Positions 38,652 to 49,699 of a DNA stretch of 64,000 bases are shown here, in pieces (the first letter of the stretch is position 1; each line of letters opens with the position of its first letter). A model generated the notes under the pieces. It was given only the letters and a program-made list of their open reading frames with translations. It was not told the DNA's origin and searched no databases. The stretch covers positions 1,229,044-1,293,043 of the forward strand of contig NZ_MKEK01000001.1 of assembly GCF_001752395.1 (NCBI RefSeq), given 5' to 3'. The DNA comes from Rheinheimera salexigens (GTDB taxonomy: Bacteria > Pseudomonadota > Gammaproteobacteria > Enterobacterales > Alteromonadaceae). Both the position numbers and the translations under genes were made by a program.

Positions 38652-39560
38652 GTGTCTATTGCTGCACAAGCGTCAAAAGTGTCATTACCAGCTGATGCAG
38701 CTGGCTTTGGTACTGTATTTGAATTTTTATGCGCCAAATTTCCGTATATTGCGCCACAGGTTTGGCAGCAGCGCATTGCTGATGGCAAAGTGTATTGGCA
38801 TCAGGGCGAGTGTATTACGGAGCAAACACCCTTTATGCCTAGCAAGCTGCTCTGTTATTATCGCGAAGTAGAAATTGAGCCAGAAGTGCCATTCTCACAT
38901 CAGATTTTATATCAAGACCAACACCTTATTGTTGCCGATAAACCGCATTTTTTGCCGGTTACCCCCGGTGGTCAATACGTTAATGAATGTTTACTGGCAC
39001 GACTTAAACGGCAAACCGGGCTAACTGATATCGTGCCGTTACATCGTTTGGATAGAGATACCGCTGGCTTAGTATTATTTTCAATTAACCCGCAAAGTAG
39101 GGCTGCCTATTATGCCCTGTTTAGTGGTCAGACGATTAGCAAACAATATCAAGCGGTAGCTATGTTATCAGCCGCAGTAAAACAGCAGTTGGAAACAGAA
39201 ACGTTACCGCTAGAGTGGCAGATTAAAAATCGGATCGAAAAAGCCAATCCGCGTTTTATTAATCATATAGTAGCAGGGGAAGCGAATAGCGAGTCTGAGA
39301 TCAGCTTAACTAAGGTGCAAGGTGACAAAGGTTTATTTACGTTGATGCCGTTAACCGGTAAAACCCACCAGTTACGCTTACATATGCTTAGCTTAGGCAT
39401 GCCCATATTACATGATATTTACTACCCCGAATTACAACCTAAGCAGCCCCCGCAGTTTGCAACGCCATTGCAGTTATTAGCTAAAGAATTGCAGTTTATT
39501 GATCCAGTCAGCGGTATTAAGCACAGCTTTGCATCCCAGCTACAACTAACCGCTTGGTAA
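38652..39560 (+). CDS. RluA-family pseudouridine synthase
   Basis: 302 aa from GTG 38652 with AGGG seven bases upstream. N-terminal part (about residues 25-75) looks like an S4-type RNA-binding region; the catalytic domain starts at ILYQDQHLIVADKPHFLPV and contains the catalytic aspartate in LHRLDRDTAGLVLF (about residue 138), then L-T-G-K-T-H-Q-L-R-L-H. The target uridine (rRNA or tRNA) cannot be told from sequence alone; it is not one of the E. coli orthologues I recognise with confidence. Confidence 0.88.
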   Translation: MSIAAQASKVSLPADAAGFGTVFEFLCAKFPYIAPQVWQQRIADGKVYWHQGECITEQTPFMPSKLLCYYREVEIEPEVPFSHQILYQDQHLIVADKPHFLPVTPGGQYVNECLLARLKRQTGLTDIVPLHRLDRDTAGLVLFSINPQSRAAYYALFSGQTISKQYQAVAMLSAAVKQQLETETLPLEWQIKNRIEKANPRFINHIVAGEANSESEISLTKVQGDKGLFTLMPLTGKTHQLRLHMLSLGMPILHDIYYPELQPKQPPQFATPLQLLAKELQFIDPVSGIKHSFASQLQLTAW

Positions 39561-39590
39561 CTGCAACGTTAAATTTAAATCTAAATTTGA

Positions 39591-39621
39591 GTGTATATAC
39601 GGTTCGGTTTACCCACACTAA
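39591..39621 (+). repeat. Left-end fragment of the palindromic repeat
   Basis: GTGTATATACGGTTCGG then TTTACCCACACTAA: an isolated left end of the long repeat, 20 bases before the complete copy C and in the same direction. The right arm is absent, so it cannot form the outer stem by itself, but it could compete with the left arm of copy C. Confidence 0.75.
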
Positions 39622-39641
39622 AAAATAAAAACTCAACACTT

Positions 39642-39775
39642 AAGTATATATACGGTTCGGTATACCCACACTAACACGCCGTAAACCCATCCCTGGGGGC
39701 TCACTTCCGCCCATCCAGGGCTAATGGTTAGTTTAGGGTAAAACCGAACCTCAAAAATTTATCTTAGCCAGTCCA
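39642..39775 (+). repeat. Palindromic dispersed repeat, copy C (long form)
   Basis: Nearly identical to copy B. The outer stem GGTTCGGTATACCC (39654-39667) pairs with 39736-39750, ACTAAC with GTTAGT, and CCCTGG with CCAGGG around a GGGC-type inner loop. Right flank CCTCAAAAATTTATCTTAG...AGTCCA. One left-arm change (TTTACCC to TATACCC) weakens a pair. Lies between the convergent pseudouridine synthase and yaiI genes and, with the left-end fragment, fills this 252-base gap. Confidence 0.85.
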
Positions 39776-39812
39776 TTCAATTAACTAAACACTTAACACT
39801 CAACGCTTAAAA

Positions 39813-40262
39813 CTATCCGCTATAGCGCTGCAGCAAGGCATCTAACTTATTAGCAAAAGCTTGCCTATCGCTTTGGTTTAATGGCGGTGGACCACCGGTA
39901 TGCACGCCACTACCACGTAGGTTATCCATAAAATCCCGCATAGTGAGTTTTTGCTTAATGGTATCGTGGCTATATAGCTCACCACGCGGGTTTAATGCAT
40001 AGCCATTTTTTTCTAATACCTCAGCAGCTAGCGGGATATCAGCAGTGATCACTAAGTCACCTGCTTCACAGCGGCGGACTATTTCATTATCAGCTTCATC
40101 AAAGCCATGGGATACTTGTAACGCCGAAATAAAGCGCGAAGGCGGCACTTTAATTAACTGATTAGCCACTAAAATAGTCTGAATTTGTTTGCGCTCTGCC
40201 GCGCGAAAAATAATTTCTTTAATTACTACTGGGCAGGCATCAGCATCTACATATATTTTCAT
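39813..40262 (-). CDS. yaiI: UPF0178 (YaiI/YqxD) family protein
   Basis: 149 aa, DUF188 family (E. coli YaiI 152). Begins [13 protein letters not shown] with the acidic D-A-D-A-C-P typical of PIN-like nuclease folds, then [24 protein letters not shown] and the C-terminal [12 protein letters not shown]. Suggested to be a metal-dependent nuclease by fold; function unproven. Alone, convergent with the pseudouridine synthase. The 110 bases up to aceK show nothing further. Confidence 0.92.
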   Translation of the reverse strand: MKIYVDADACPVVIKEIIFRAAERKQIQTILVANQLIKVPPSRFISALQVSHGFDEADNEIVRRCEAGDLVITADIPLAAEVLEKNGYALNPRGELYSHDTIKQKLTMRDFMDNLRGSGVHTGGPPPLNQSDRQAFANKLDALLQRYSG

Positions 40263-40372
40263 ATAACCTATATTTTCTGTTAAGCGTAAAATGAAACTGC
40301 GTATTGTAAGTATTGAATGGATTGTAGCATAACCCGCTTATTCGCTTAGGTTAACTAAGACCCGCTAAGGCA

Positions 40373-42097
40373 TCAATAATCATGATAAAAGCGGGTTTCA
40401 TCTGGGTATGGATAAATATCTTCAACTAAGCCTTGGCGTATATTTTGTTGTTTAAGTTGCCAGTATTTAGCATCTAAAAGCTCGGGGTGCTTATCAAATA
40501 GCAACGCGCGGATGCTAGGCTGTGGAGTGACGAAAGTAGCCATTTGTTCAGGAAATACATCACCGGGTGCTGCACAGACCGTACCCTCAGCAAACATAGC
40601 ATCTTCATAGTTATCCGTTTTTGGAAAACTTCTAAAGTTAACATCAAGCATATATTGCACTTCATCATAGTCATAAAACACTACGCGTTTATGCCGAGTG
40701 ACGCCAAAGTTTTTTAGTAGCATATCGCCAGGGAAAATATTAGCGGCGATCATTTCTTTAATCGCATTGCCATAGTCATCCATAATTATCGCTTGCTCGG
40801 CATCAGAGGCTTGGTCTAAATATAAATTAAGAGGCAGCATGCGCCGTTCAATATATAAATGCTTAATAATCACTAAGTCATCTTCAATCGTCATTGAGCC
40901 GGCAATTGATTGCTCTAGCTCGGTGAGTAACTCGGCAGAAAAGCGACTTTTGGGGAGGGCAACATAAGAGTATTCTAAGGTGTCAGCCATACGACCCACT
41001 CGGTCATGCTTTTTAACTAAAAAGTAGCGTGCTTTAACCGTTTCACGACCAAACTCTTTACTAGGTGCAAATTTATCCCGAATCACTTTAAACACGTAGG
41101 GAAACGAGGGTAGGGTAAATACCATCATCACCATGCCGCGGATACCTGGGGCAGCTACAAACTGATCTTTGCTTTGGCCTAAATGGGTTAATAACTCGCG
41201 ATAAAATTCGGTTTTACCTTGTTTATGTAATCCGATGCAGGCATATAATTCTGCTAATGTTTTATGCGGTAATATTTCACGTAAAAAATGGACTAAAGCC
41301 GAAGGTACTTGGGTAGCCACCATAAAGTATGCCCGCGAAAAACCAAAAATAATGGTCATTTGCATCGGGTCAGTAACTAAAGTGTCAATAAATAACCCCC
41401 TGTTCTCATTGTGTAAAACAGGAATAATAAAAGGTTGCTGACCATCAGGAGTCACCGCGCGACCAACAATATACGCGGCTTTATTACGAAAAAACAAACA
41501 GGTTAAGATATCAAATCTAATTTGATAAATAGCGCGTTTACCATGGCTAGATTGGGCGATAAAGTGCTGTACCATTAACCGAATATCACGATCTAAATCA
41601 ATAAAAGGCGTAGCAAAGTTAAAGCTGGCAATAATCTGGCGTAAAGTGGCTTTTAAACCATCTTGAGCCGGAAAGTAACTTTGATATACCGAGGCAATAG
41701 GGGCGGGTAAGCATTGTTTATTTAGCGTCGACTCAACAAAAATATTATTATTATGGAAGTATTTACGATCAAATAGGTGACAAAATACCGAGTTATAAAA
41801 TGTTTCGGCTAATTCTGCTTGCGGGTGAAAAGTTAAGCACTCTATATAATGTTGCTTAACTTGTTGCCATAAAGCTTCATTTAAACATTCATCAGGTAAT
41901 TGCTGCTTTAACTGGGCGATAGTTTCATTAACTCGCAAATCATAAAAGGAAATACGCTGTGAACTATCGCGCTGATAAGCCTGCCAATCAGCTAACTCAA
42001 AGCGCTGCTTGGCTTTGGCGGTAATGGCTTGAAATAAATTAAAATGGCGACGAAAGCCTTTTAAAATAATTTCTGCAACTCGTTTCGGCTGATTCAT
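40373..42097 (-). CDS. aceK: Isocitrate dehydrogenase kinase/phosphatase
   Basis: Bifunctional enzyme that phosphorylates and dephosphorylates isocitrate dehydrogenase to divert carbon into the glyoxylate shunt. 574 aa (E. coli 578). ATG 42097 has GGGAG close upstream; a TTG five codons earlier is less likely. The N-terminal regulatory half opens with ILKGFRRHFNLFQ; the kinase-like half contains IRGMVMMVFTLPSFPYVFKVI (ATP loop and Lys), HLYIERRMLPLNLYL and VFYDYDEVQY. Not linked to aceBA here, unlike in E. coli, so its regulation is likely separate. Confidence 0.95.
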   Translation of the reverse strand: MNQPKRVAEIILKGFRRHFNLFQAITAKAKQRFELADWQAYQRDSSQRISFYDLRVNETIAQLKQQLPDECLNEALWQQVKQHYIECLTFHPQAELAETFYNSVFCHLFDRKYFHNNNIFVESTLNKQCLPAPIASVYQSYFPAQDGLKATLRQIIASFNFATPFIDLDRDIRLMVQHFIAQSSHGKRAIYQIRFDILTCLFFRNKAAYIVGRAVTPDGQQPFIIPVLHNENRGLFIDTLVTDPMQMTIIFGFSRAYFMVATQVPSALVHFLREILPHKTLAELYACIGLHKQGKTEFYRELLTHLGQSKDQFVAAPGIRGMVMMVFTLPSFPYVFKVIRDKFAPSKEFGRETVKARYFLVKKHDRVGRMADTLEYSYVALPKSRFSAELLTELEQSIAGSMTIEDDLVIIKHLYIERRMLPLNLYLDQASDAEQAIIMDDYGNAIKEMIAANIFPGDMLLKNFGVTRHKRVVFYDYDEVQYMLDVNFRSFPKTDNYEDAMFAEGTVCAAPGDVFPEQMATFVTPQPSIRALLFDKHPELLDAKYWQLKQQNIRQGLVEDIYPYPDETRFYHDY

Positions 42098-42232
42098 GGC
42101 GCTCCCAGCCAATAAATAGAATAATCTTCACTGTAATCAGTTAAGCCGTTAATTACTAGGCACAACGGGTTGATTATAGATTATTTTGTAAAACTAAAAA
42201 ACGCTAGAATGCGGTCGTAATTGGTTAAGATG

Positions 42233-42263
42233 TTAAACGAACGCACTAAAATTGGACTATAAT
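42233..42263 (+). promoter_or_regulatory. Candidate promoter for the YeiH-type gene
   Basis: A perfect TATAAT at 42258-42263 with a weak TTAAAC (42233-42238) at an over-long 19-base spacing. Start would be near 42270, about 26 bases before the gene. Rests mainly on the -10 hexamer. The remaining aceK-yeiH gap shows nothing else. Confidence 0.4.
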
Positions 42264-42295
42264 AGGCGCGGTTTAATTTATCTAAGTCTATTTTT

Positions 42296-43237
42296 ATGCT
42301 GACACACCCTGCTATTAAAGATGGCCGTTTTTGGCTATTTAGTGCATTAGCCGTACTTTGTTTATTTCCTATAATTAGTTCACCTATCGCCTTAATTTTA
42401 GGCTTTTTATTAGCTTCATTTGGCCTATTACCGAAATCAATCAATATAGCGGCTTTGACACCTGCTTTGTTGTCCATTTCCATTGTGGGGTTAGGCTTTG
42501 GTATTCATTTGCAACAAGCAATTGAGATTAGTCAGCAAAGCTTACCGTTAGTAGTGGGTTCTATTGTATTTACCTTAGTACTGGGGCTAATACTCACTAA
42601 GTTACTAAAACTTGACCAAAAAACCGGCTATCTAATTGGTGCCGGTACTGCAATTTGTGGTGGTAGCGCTATAGCAGCCGTAGCACCAGCAATTAAAGCT
42701 AAAGCTGAGCAGATAGCTATCGCGTTAGCGTGCGTCTTTGTGCTTAACTCCATTGCTTTATTTGTTTTTCCGCTGGTAGGTCATTACTTAGAGTTGTCGC
42801 AATATGACTTTGGTTTATGGAGTGCCATTGCTATTCATGACACCTCTTCCGTTGTCGGTGCGGCATCTAGTTATGGCGATCAAGCGTTAGAAGTGGCGAC
42901 GACCACTAAATTAGCCCGGGCTTTATGGATAGTGCCAGTGGCATTAATATCGTCCATGGCATTTGGGGGTAACAGTAAATCTATCCGCATACCTGGCTTT
43001 ATCTTGGCTTATATTGCAGCCATTCTAATTAGTTATTTTTTACCGCAATTTAGCTCATTTTATGATGTGTTGTTTGCTATTTCTAAACGTACCTTAGTAG
43101 TGTGTTTGTTCTTTATTGGTGCCGGTATTACCCTGCGAAAAATGCGTGACGCTGGGGCTAAACCAATGATTTTAGCGGTACTACTATGGATAGCCATTGC
43201 GGTTAGTTCGTTAGCCTATATTACGATGGTAAATTAA
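42296..43237 (+). CDS. YeiH/UPF0324 family membrane protein
   Basis: 313 aa with about ten hydrophobic helices. Matches the YeiH family (called putative sulfate exporter) through GIHLQQAIEISQQ, the intramembrane GYLIGAGTAICGGSAIAA, the central AIHDTSSVVGAA and the late FFIGAGITL. Substrate unproven; some relatives are linked to sulfonate or taurine use. No LysR-type yieE neighbour is here. A leftward frame at 42181-42483 is its shadow. Confidence 0.87.
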   Translation: MLTHPAIKDGRFWLFSALAVLCLFPIISSPIALILGFLLASFGLLPKSINIAALTPALLSISIVGLGFGIHLQQAIEISQQSLPLVVGSIVFTLVLGLILTKLLKLDQKTGYLIGAGTAICGGSAIAAVAPAIKAKAEQIAIALACVFVLNSIALFVFPLVGHYLELSQYDFGLWSAIAIHDTSSVVGAASSYGDQALEVATTTKLARALWIVPVALISSMAFGGNSKSIRIPGFILAYIAAILISYFLPQFSSFYDVLFAISKRTLVVCLFFIGAGITLRKMRDAGAKPMILAVLLWIAIAVSSLAYITMVN

Positions 43238-43258
43238 ACCATAAATGTAGCTTAAGCC

Positions 43259-43286
43259 GTCGCCCCATGCACTGACTTGGGGCGAC
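43259..43286. terminator. GC-rich hairpin between yeiH-type gene and gltD
   Basis: Perfect 9-bp stem GTCGCCCCA (43259-43267) / TGGGGCGAC (43278-43286) with a 10-base loop, between two convergent genes. No T-run follows on either strand, so it may be a transcript-stabilising or weak terminator. Confidence 0.55.
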
Positions 43287-43298
43287 AGTCATAACCAC

Positions 43299-43322
43299 TG
43301 TCATCACCAATGTCATCACCAC
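43299..43322. repeat. 12-bp tandem repeat before the gltD stop
   Basis: TGTCATCACCAA (43299-43310) and TGTCATCACCAC (43311-43322), preceded by a degraded third unit. Just outside the 3' end of gltD. Confidence 0.7.
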
Positions 43323-44752
<1,430 letters not shown>

Positions 44753-44763
44753 TTAATATTAAG

Positions 44764-47700
44764 TTACATGGCTTGGACTCGTAACTCAGCTGATGAGCGA
44801 GCGCGATGTCCTAATAAGGTATTTACATCACTAGTTTTTGGTTTAACTAGCTTAAACTGGGCTAAATAATGGCTAAAATTATTCAGGATATGTTGCGCTT
44901 TAGCACTGCCGGTTTGTTCAACATGTTGGTGTAGTAAACTGCGCAGATGCTCTTGCAATATAGGCGTAGCAACTTCTAAGGCTTCAACTAATTCGGCATT
45001 AAGCCGCAGCTCAAGATCGGCTGACTCATCCAGTAAATATGCAAAGCCGCCCGTCATGCCGGCGCCAAAGTTAATACCAGTAGCCCCTAGTAAAACCACC
45101 ACACCACCGGTCATATATTCACAGCCGTTATCACCACAGCCCTCTACCACCGCAATAGCACCTGAGTTTCGCACCGCAAAACGTTCACCCACCGAGCCGG
45201 CTGCATAAAAATAGCCGCCGGTAGCACCGTATAAACAGGTGTTACCCGCTATGGTAAAGCCGGGCTTAGCATACTGAGCACCGCGATGCGGATACAAGGC
45301 CAACTGTCCCCCGGTCATGCCTTTGCCTACATAGTCATTCGCATCACCTTGCAGTGACATATGTAAACCACCGGTATTCCATACCCCAAAACTTTGGCCG
45401 GCAGTACCGGTAAAATTTAATTGAATAGGATGGGTGGCCATGCCTTGGTTACCGTGGATACTAGCAATTAAGCCAGATAATGCGGCACCTACCGAACGGT
45501 CAGTGTTTTGAATAGGTAAATTAATATGACCGCCGCTTTTGTGTCGGATCATCTGCTCGCACTTGGCTAGTAATAGCTGATTAAGCTTGCCTTGATCCAA
45601 CGGGGTATTATTTTGCACACAAAATAGCGCTTGTGCTGACTTAACTCCGCTAGCCGCTAGGATAGGAGTAAGGTTTAGCCTGGCTTGCTTTTGGGTTTCA
45701 GCGGCTTTGATGTCAAGTAAATCGGTACGACCAATTAATTGGGTTAGCTCTGTTACGCCAAGTTGGGCCATTAACTGTCGAGTCTCTTCAGCAATAAAGC
45801 TAAAGTAATTCATTACTCGTTCTGGTAAGCCCGTAAAATGATCTCGTCTTAGAGTTTCATCTTGGGTAGCAACACCCGTTGCACAGTTATTTAAATGGCA
45901 GATGCGTAAAAATTTACAGCCTAAAGCCACCATGGGGCCCGTACCAAATCCAAAGCTTTCGGCGCCTAAAATAGCGGCTTTAACGACATCTAAACCGGTT
46001 TTTAAACCGCCATCAACTTGCAAGCGAATGCGATCTCTTAAGCCATTCTCAACTAAGGCTTGATGCACTTCAGCTAAACCTAGCTCCCATGGGCTACCGG
46101 CATATTTTACTGAGCTTTGTGGGCTGGCACCGGTGCCACCATCGTAGCCCGACACGGTTATTAAATCGGCATAGGCTTTAGCCACACCGGTGGCAATTGT
46201 TCCTATCCCTGGTTCTGAGACTAGTTTTACCGAAACTAATGCTTTGGGATTAACTTGCTTTAAATCAAAGATCAGCTGGGCTAAATCTTCTATAGAATAG
46301 ATATCGTGATGCGGTGGCGGTGAAATTAAAGTAACGCCCGGTACTGAGTATCGCAACCTTGCAATTTCAGCGGTTACTTTTTCTCCTGGTAACTGGCCAC
46401 CTTCACCAGGCTTAGCGCCTTGAGCCAGTTTAATTTGGATCACTTCGGCATTAACTAAATAATGGGCCGTGACGCCAAAGCGACCGGAAGCCACCTGTTT
46501 AATTTTAGAGTTTTTCTCAGTGGCAAAACGCCGAGGATCTTCACCACCTTCACCAGAATTAGACCTCCCGCCTAAACGATTCATGGCAATAGCTAAGGCT
46601 TCATGCGCTTCGGGGCTTAGGGCACCAATCGACATAGCTGCGCTATCAAAACGGCGATATAAACTAGTGGCACTTTCAACGGTATCTAAAGCGATAGGCT
46701 CATGGCTAGGCTTGATACTAAATAAATCCCGTAAATGGGTGATAGGGCGTTCATTTACTAATTGACTATAGCGTTGATAGTCTTCATATCGTCCGGAATA
46801 AACCGCCTTTTGTAAGCTAAGCACCACATCTGGGTTATAGGCATGATATTCCCCATCATGCACATACTTTAAGAGACCACCATGATTTACCGCTTTGCGT
46901 TTTAACCATGCCTGTTTAGCTAATTGCTGTAAATCCTGCTCGATATGCAAAAAGCTGGCGCCGGAAATTCTGGACAGCAAATCGCTAAAGCAAAGCTGCA
47001 TCACATCCTCAGCTAGACCGATTATTTCAAATAAACTGGCACAACGGTAACTTGCGATGGTTGAAATGCCCATTTTGGACATGATTTTATACAAGCCTTT
47101 ATTAATACCTTTGCGATAATTTAATACTGCTTGGCGGGCTTCAAGATTAATTTGACCCTTATTAACCAATTGCTCAACGGTTTCGTAGGCCATAAATGGA
47201 TAAATAGCGGTAGCACCTAAGCCAAGTAAGACGGCAAAGTGATGTGAATCACGGGCAGCGGCGGTTTCGACAATAATATTAGCATCGCAACGCAGTTGCT
47301 CCTGCACTAAAGCTTGCTGTACGGCGCCAACCGCCATGGCCACTGGGATCGGCAGTTGCTCTGGATCAATATCGCGATCAGATAAAATAATCACTACCAC
47401 TTGTTGCTCACGCACCGCATTTATAACATTGCTAGTGAGTTGTGCTATCGCTTGGGCTAAATCTTGCTGACTGGGTGCGAAGTTAAGTGAAAATTTTTGC
47501 TGCCGATAGTGGTTTTCATCTGCTTGCTTCAGTTGTTTCAGATCAGAGTACATTAAAATGGGTGAAGCAAACTGGATCCGCCGGGCATAGCCGGCAGTTT
47601 CGGTAAACACATTCTGCTCGCGGCCAATGCTTGTCGCGAGCGACATAACATGAGCTTCGCGTAACGGATCGATAGCCGGATTAGTAACCTGGGCAAATTG

Positions 47701-49227
47701 TTGCCTAAAATAATCAAAAAAGCTGCGAGGCTGGCGCGATAAAACGGCCATGGGGGTATCGTCGCCCATAGAGCCAACCGCCTCTTGACCATCCTTTGCC
47801 AGTACGGTAATTATCTGCTCTATCTCTTCGTAACTATAATTAAACAGTTTATGATAAATTTTCATGGTGTCGTCAGTGAATAAACGCTGACCAATAAGAT
47901 CAGTTTCATACTCTTCATAAGGCACTAAGCGTTGCACATGATTATTCAACCATTGCCGGTAGGGGTGGCGCTGCATTAGCTCTTTATCAATATCATCTGA
48001 ATGCCAAATTTTTCCGCTGCTGGTATCTATCGCTAGCATTTCACCTGGGCCAACTCGGCCTTTACTGACCACTTCATCAGGCGTGTAATCCCAAATGCCG
48101 ACCTCTGAAGCTAACGTAATTAGCTTATCGCGGGTAATAACATAGCGGGCAGGGCGCAAGCCATTGCGATCTAAGTTACAAGCAACATGTTTACCATTGG
48201 TTAAAACAATACCTGCTGGGCCGTCCCAAGGTTCCATATGCATGGAATTAAATTCATAAAAAGCTTTTAGGTTATCGTCCATCACTTTATTACTTTGCCA
48301 TGCTGGTGGCACCAGTAAGCGCATGGCGCGAAATAAGTCCATACCGCCAGCGAGTAGTAACTCCAACATATTATCTAAAGAGCTGGAATCTGAACCGGTT
48401 TGACTAACAAAGGGGGCGGCATCTTGCAAATCGTGTAATAAAGGTGATCGAAATTTATATTGCCGCGCCCGTGCCCATTGCCGATTACCGGTAATGGTAT
48501 TAATTTCGCCATTATGAGCTAAAAATCGAAACGGTTGGGCTAAGGGCCAACGGGGTAGAGTATTGGTAGAAAAACGTTGATGAAATAAACAAATCGCTGT
48601 TTGCAGCCGAATATCGGCTAAATCTAAATAATAATGCGGTAAATCTACCGGCATCATTAAGCCTTTAAATACAATTACCAGAGAAGATAAACTGGCTATA
48701 TAGAATTCATTATCATCGAATAAATGTTTTTCAACCCGACGCCGTAACATATATAAGCGCCGCTCTAAATCATGCTCACTCCAGCCGGCTGGCGCATTAA
48801 CAATAAGCTGAACAATATTAGGCATAGAGCTAAGTGCTAAAGGTCCCAATACACTGCTATCAATTGGCACTGTGCGCCAAGCAACTAAGGTTAAAAACTC
48901 GCGTTGTACTTGTTGTTCTATAAAGGCTTTAGCTTGAGCGGTTTTAATAGGGTCTTGGCTAAAGAAAAACATGCCAACACCATATTGTTTAGCCAGTTGC
49001 CAATTATTCTCAAGAGCCAATGCCTGAAAAAAACTATCCGGCTTTTGCAGTAATAAACCACAGCCATCTCCGGTTTTACCATCGGCTGAAATTCCACCAC
49101 GATGTTGCATTCTAGCTAAGCCACTGATCGCCGTTCTGACAATTTTATGGCTTGGCACGCCTTCAAGATGGGCTATTAAGCCAAAACCACAATTATCTTT
49201 AGCCTGACTATGGTGGTATAACGTCAT
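44764..49227 (-). CDS. gltB: Glutamate synthase (NADPH) large subunit
   Basis: Transfers the amide nitrogen of glutamine to 2-oxoglutarate, giving two glutamates. 1487 aa. A 12-residue propeptide precedes the catalytic Cys13 of the class II amidotransferase (DN-CGFGLIAH). The central domain links to the FMN/synthase barrel (SVKLVSEPGIG, GYDGGTGASP) with the [3Fe-4S] ligands CKFLRICHLNNC, and the C-terminal GXGXG beta-helix ends with TGGVVVLLG. GAGG ribosome-binding site. First gene of gltBD. Unless the gltD break is an artefact, this subunit lacks its partner. Confidence 0.97.
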   Translation of the reverse strand: MTLYHHSQAKDNCGFGLIAHLEGVPSHKIVRTAISGLARMQHRGGISADGKTGDGCGLLLQKPDSFFQALALENNWQLAKQYGVGMFFFSQDPIKTAQAKAFIEQQVQREFLTLVAWRTVPIDSSVLGPLALSSMPNIVQLIVNAPAGWSEHDLERRLYMLRRRVEKHLFDDNEFYIASLSSLVIVFKGLMMPVDLPHYYLDLADIRLQTAICLFHQRFSTNTLPRWPLAQPFRFLAHNGEINTITGNRQWARARQYKFRSPLLHDLQDAAPFVSQTGSDSSSLDNMLELLLAGGMDLFRAMRLLVPPAWQSNKVMDDNLKAFYEFNSMHMEPWDGPAGIVLTNGKHVACNLDRNGLRPARYVITRDKLITLASEVGIWDYTPDEVVSKGRVGPGEMLAIDTSSGKIWHSDDIDKELMQRHPYRQWLNNHVQRLVPYEEYETDLIGQRLFTDDTMKIYHKLFNYSYEEIEQIITVLAKDGQEAVGSMGDDTPMAVLSRQPRSFFDYFRQQFAQVTNPAIDPLREAHVMSLATSIGREQNVFTETAGYARRIQFASPILMYSDLKQLKQADENHYRQQKFSLNFAPSQQDLAQAIAQLTSNVINAVREQQVVVIILSDRDIDPEQLPIPVAMAVGAVQQALVQEQLRCDANIIVETAAARDSHHFAVLLGLGATAIYPFMAYETVEQLVNKGQINLEARQAVLNYRKGINKGLYKIMSKMGISTIASYRCASLFEIIGLAEDVMQLCFSDLLSRISGASFLHIEQDLQQLAKQAWLKRKAVNHGGLLKYVHDGEYHAYNPDVVLSLQKAVYSGRYEDYQRYSQLVNERPITHLRDLFSIKPSHEPIALDTVESATSLYRRFDSAAMSIGALSPEAHEALAIAMNRLGGRSNSGEGGEDPRRFATEKNSKIKQVASGRFGVTAHYLVNAEVIQIKLAQGAKPGEGGQLPGEKVTAEIARLRYSVPGVTLISPPPHHDIYSIEDLAQLIFDLKQVNPKALVSVKLVSEPGIGTIATGVAKAYADLITVSGYDGGTGASPQSSVKYAGSPWELGLAEVHQALVENGLRDRIRLQVDGGLKTGLDVVKAAILGAESFGFGTGPMVALGCKFLRICHLNNCATGVATQDETLRRDHFTGLPERVMNYFSFIAEETRQLMAQLGVTELTQLIGRTDLLDIKAAETQKQARLNLTPILAASGVKSAQALFCVQNNTPLDQGKLNQLLLAKCEQMIRHKSGGHINLPIQNTDRSVGAALSGLIASIHGNQGMATHPIQLNFTGTAGQSFGVWNTGGLHMSLQGDANDYVGKGMTGGQLALYPHRGAQYAKPGFTIAGNTCLYGATGGYFYAAGSVGERFAVRNSGAIAVVEGCGDNGCEYMTGGVVVLLGATGINFGAGMTGGFAYLLDESADLELRLNAELVEALEVATPILQEHLRSLLHQHVEQTGSAKAQHILNNFSHYLAQFKLVKPKTSDVNTLLGHRARSSAELRVQAM

Positions 49228-49358
49228 TATTTACCTCACTCAGACTTTACTGAACATGCTAACAATGTAACTTTATATTCATTATTAACGACTGGAAGAC
49301 ACACGTCTTGTTAGCAGTTAAGCGATTAAATACTTAGCCATCTAAACGCTTACACTTA

Positions 49359-49387
49359 CATATATCCTGCTTTTAAACCTAGCGCAA
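49359..49387 (-). promoter_or_regulatory. Candidate gltB promoter
   Basis: Minus strand TTGCGC (49387-49382), 17-base spacer, TATATG (49364-49359). Start would be near 49352, leaving a leader of about 125 bases with a GAGG site at the ATG. Three of six and four of six consensus bases, so tentative. Elsewhere in this 472-base gltB/S51 gap I see an imperfect GCATTG/CAATGC hairpin (49509-49527) and TGTCAC-CTTC-GTGACA (49648-49663), but no gene. Confidence 0.35.
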
Positions 49388-49647
49388 GTTATTTAAGCCT
49401 GTTTTTCGTACGATATGTCGTGGTATTGCTCTTTATCAAAGATTTTAATAAAAACAAAAACAGCTGTTTAAACGCAAAGTCACTTGTGAATATTTATGGT
49501 GTTAAGTTGCATTGTTATTCGCAATGCTAGGTACTGACTTTGTAAGAGTGGGATTAATTGATTGGATTAATTAATATTGTTGTTTGTTGCTAATTGGCAA
49601 AGAAGTCAATAAAGGATAATCTATGGCATTATAATTTATAGGGTAAG

Positions 49648-49663
49648 TGTCACCTTCGTGACA
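49648..49663. promoter_or_regulatory. Inverted repeat upstream of the S51-like gene
   Basis: TGTCAC-CTTC-GTGACA, a perfect 6-bp palindrome 37 bases before the start codon and just after a TATAAT (49630-49635). Could be an operator or a hairpin in the leader; no -35 is recognisable. Confidence 0.4.
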
Positions 49664-49699
49664 TGATGTTAACTGCGCTTAAGAATAAGAAAGAGAATA

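Noticed and set aside
42181..42483. Leftward 100-codon frame upstream of and overlapping the YeiH-type gene
   Set aside because: Complement of a well-supported membrane-protein gene; no ribosome-binding site and no recognisable family.
46469..46765. 98-codon rightward frame inside gltB
   Set aside because: Antisense shadow of the conserved gltB synthase region.
49509..49527. GCATTG/CAATGC hairpin in the gltB/S51 gap as an operator
   Set aside because: Only six paired bases in an AT-rich gap, not associated with a recognisable promoter; could be chance.
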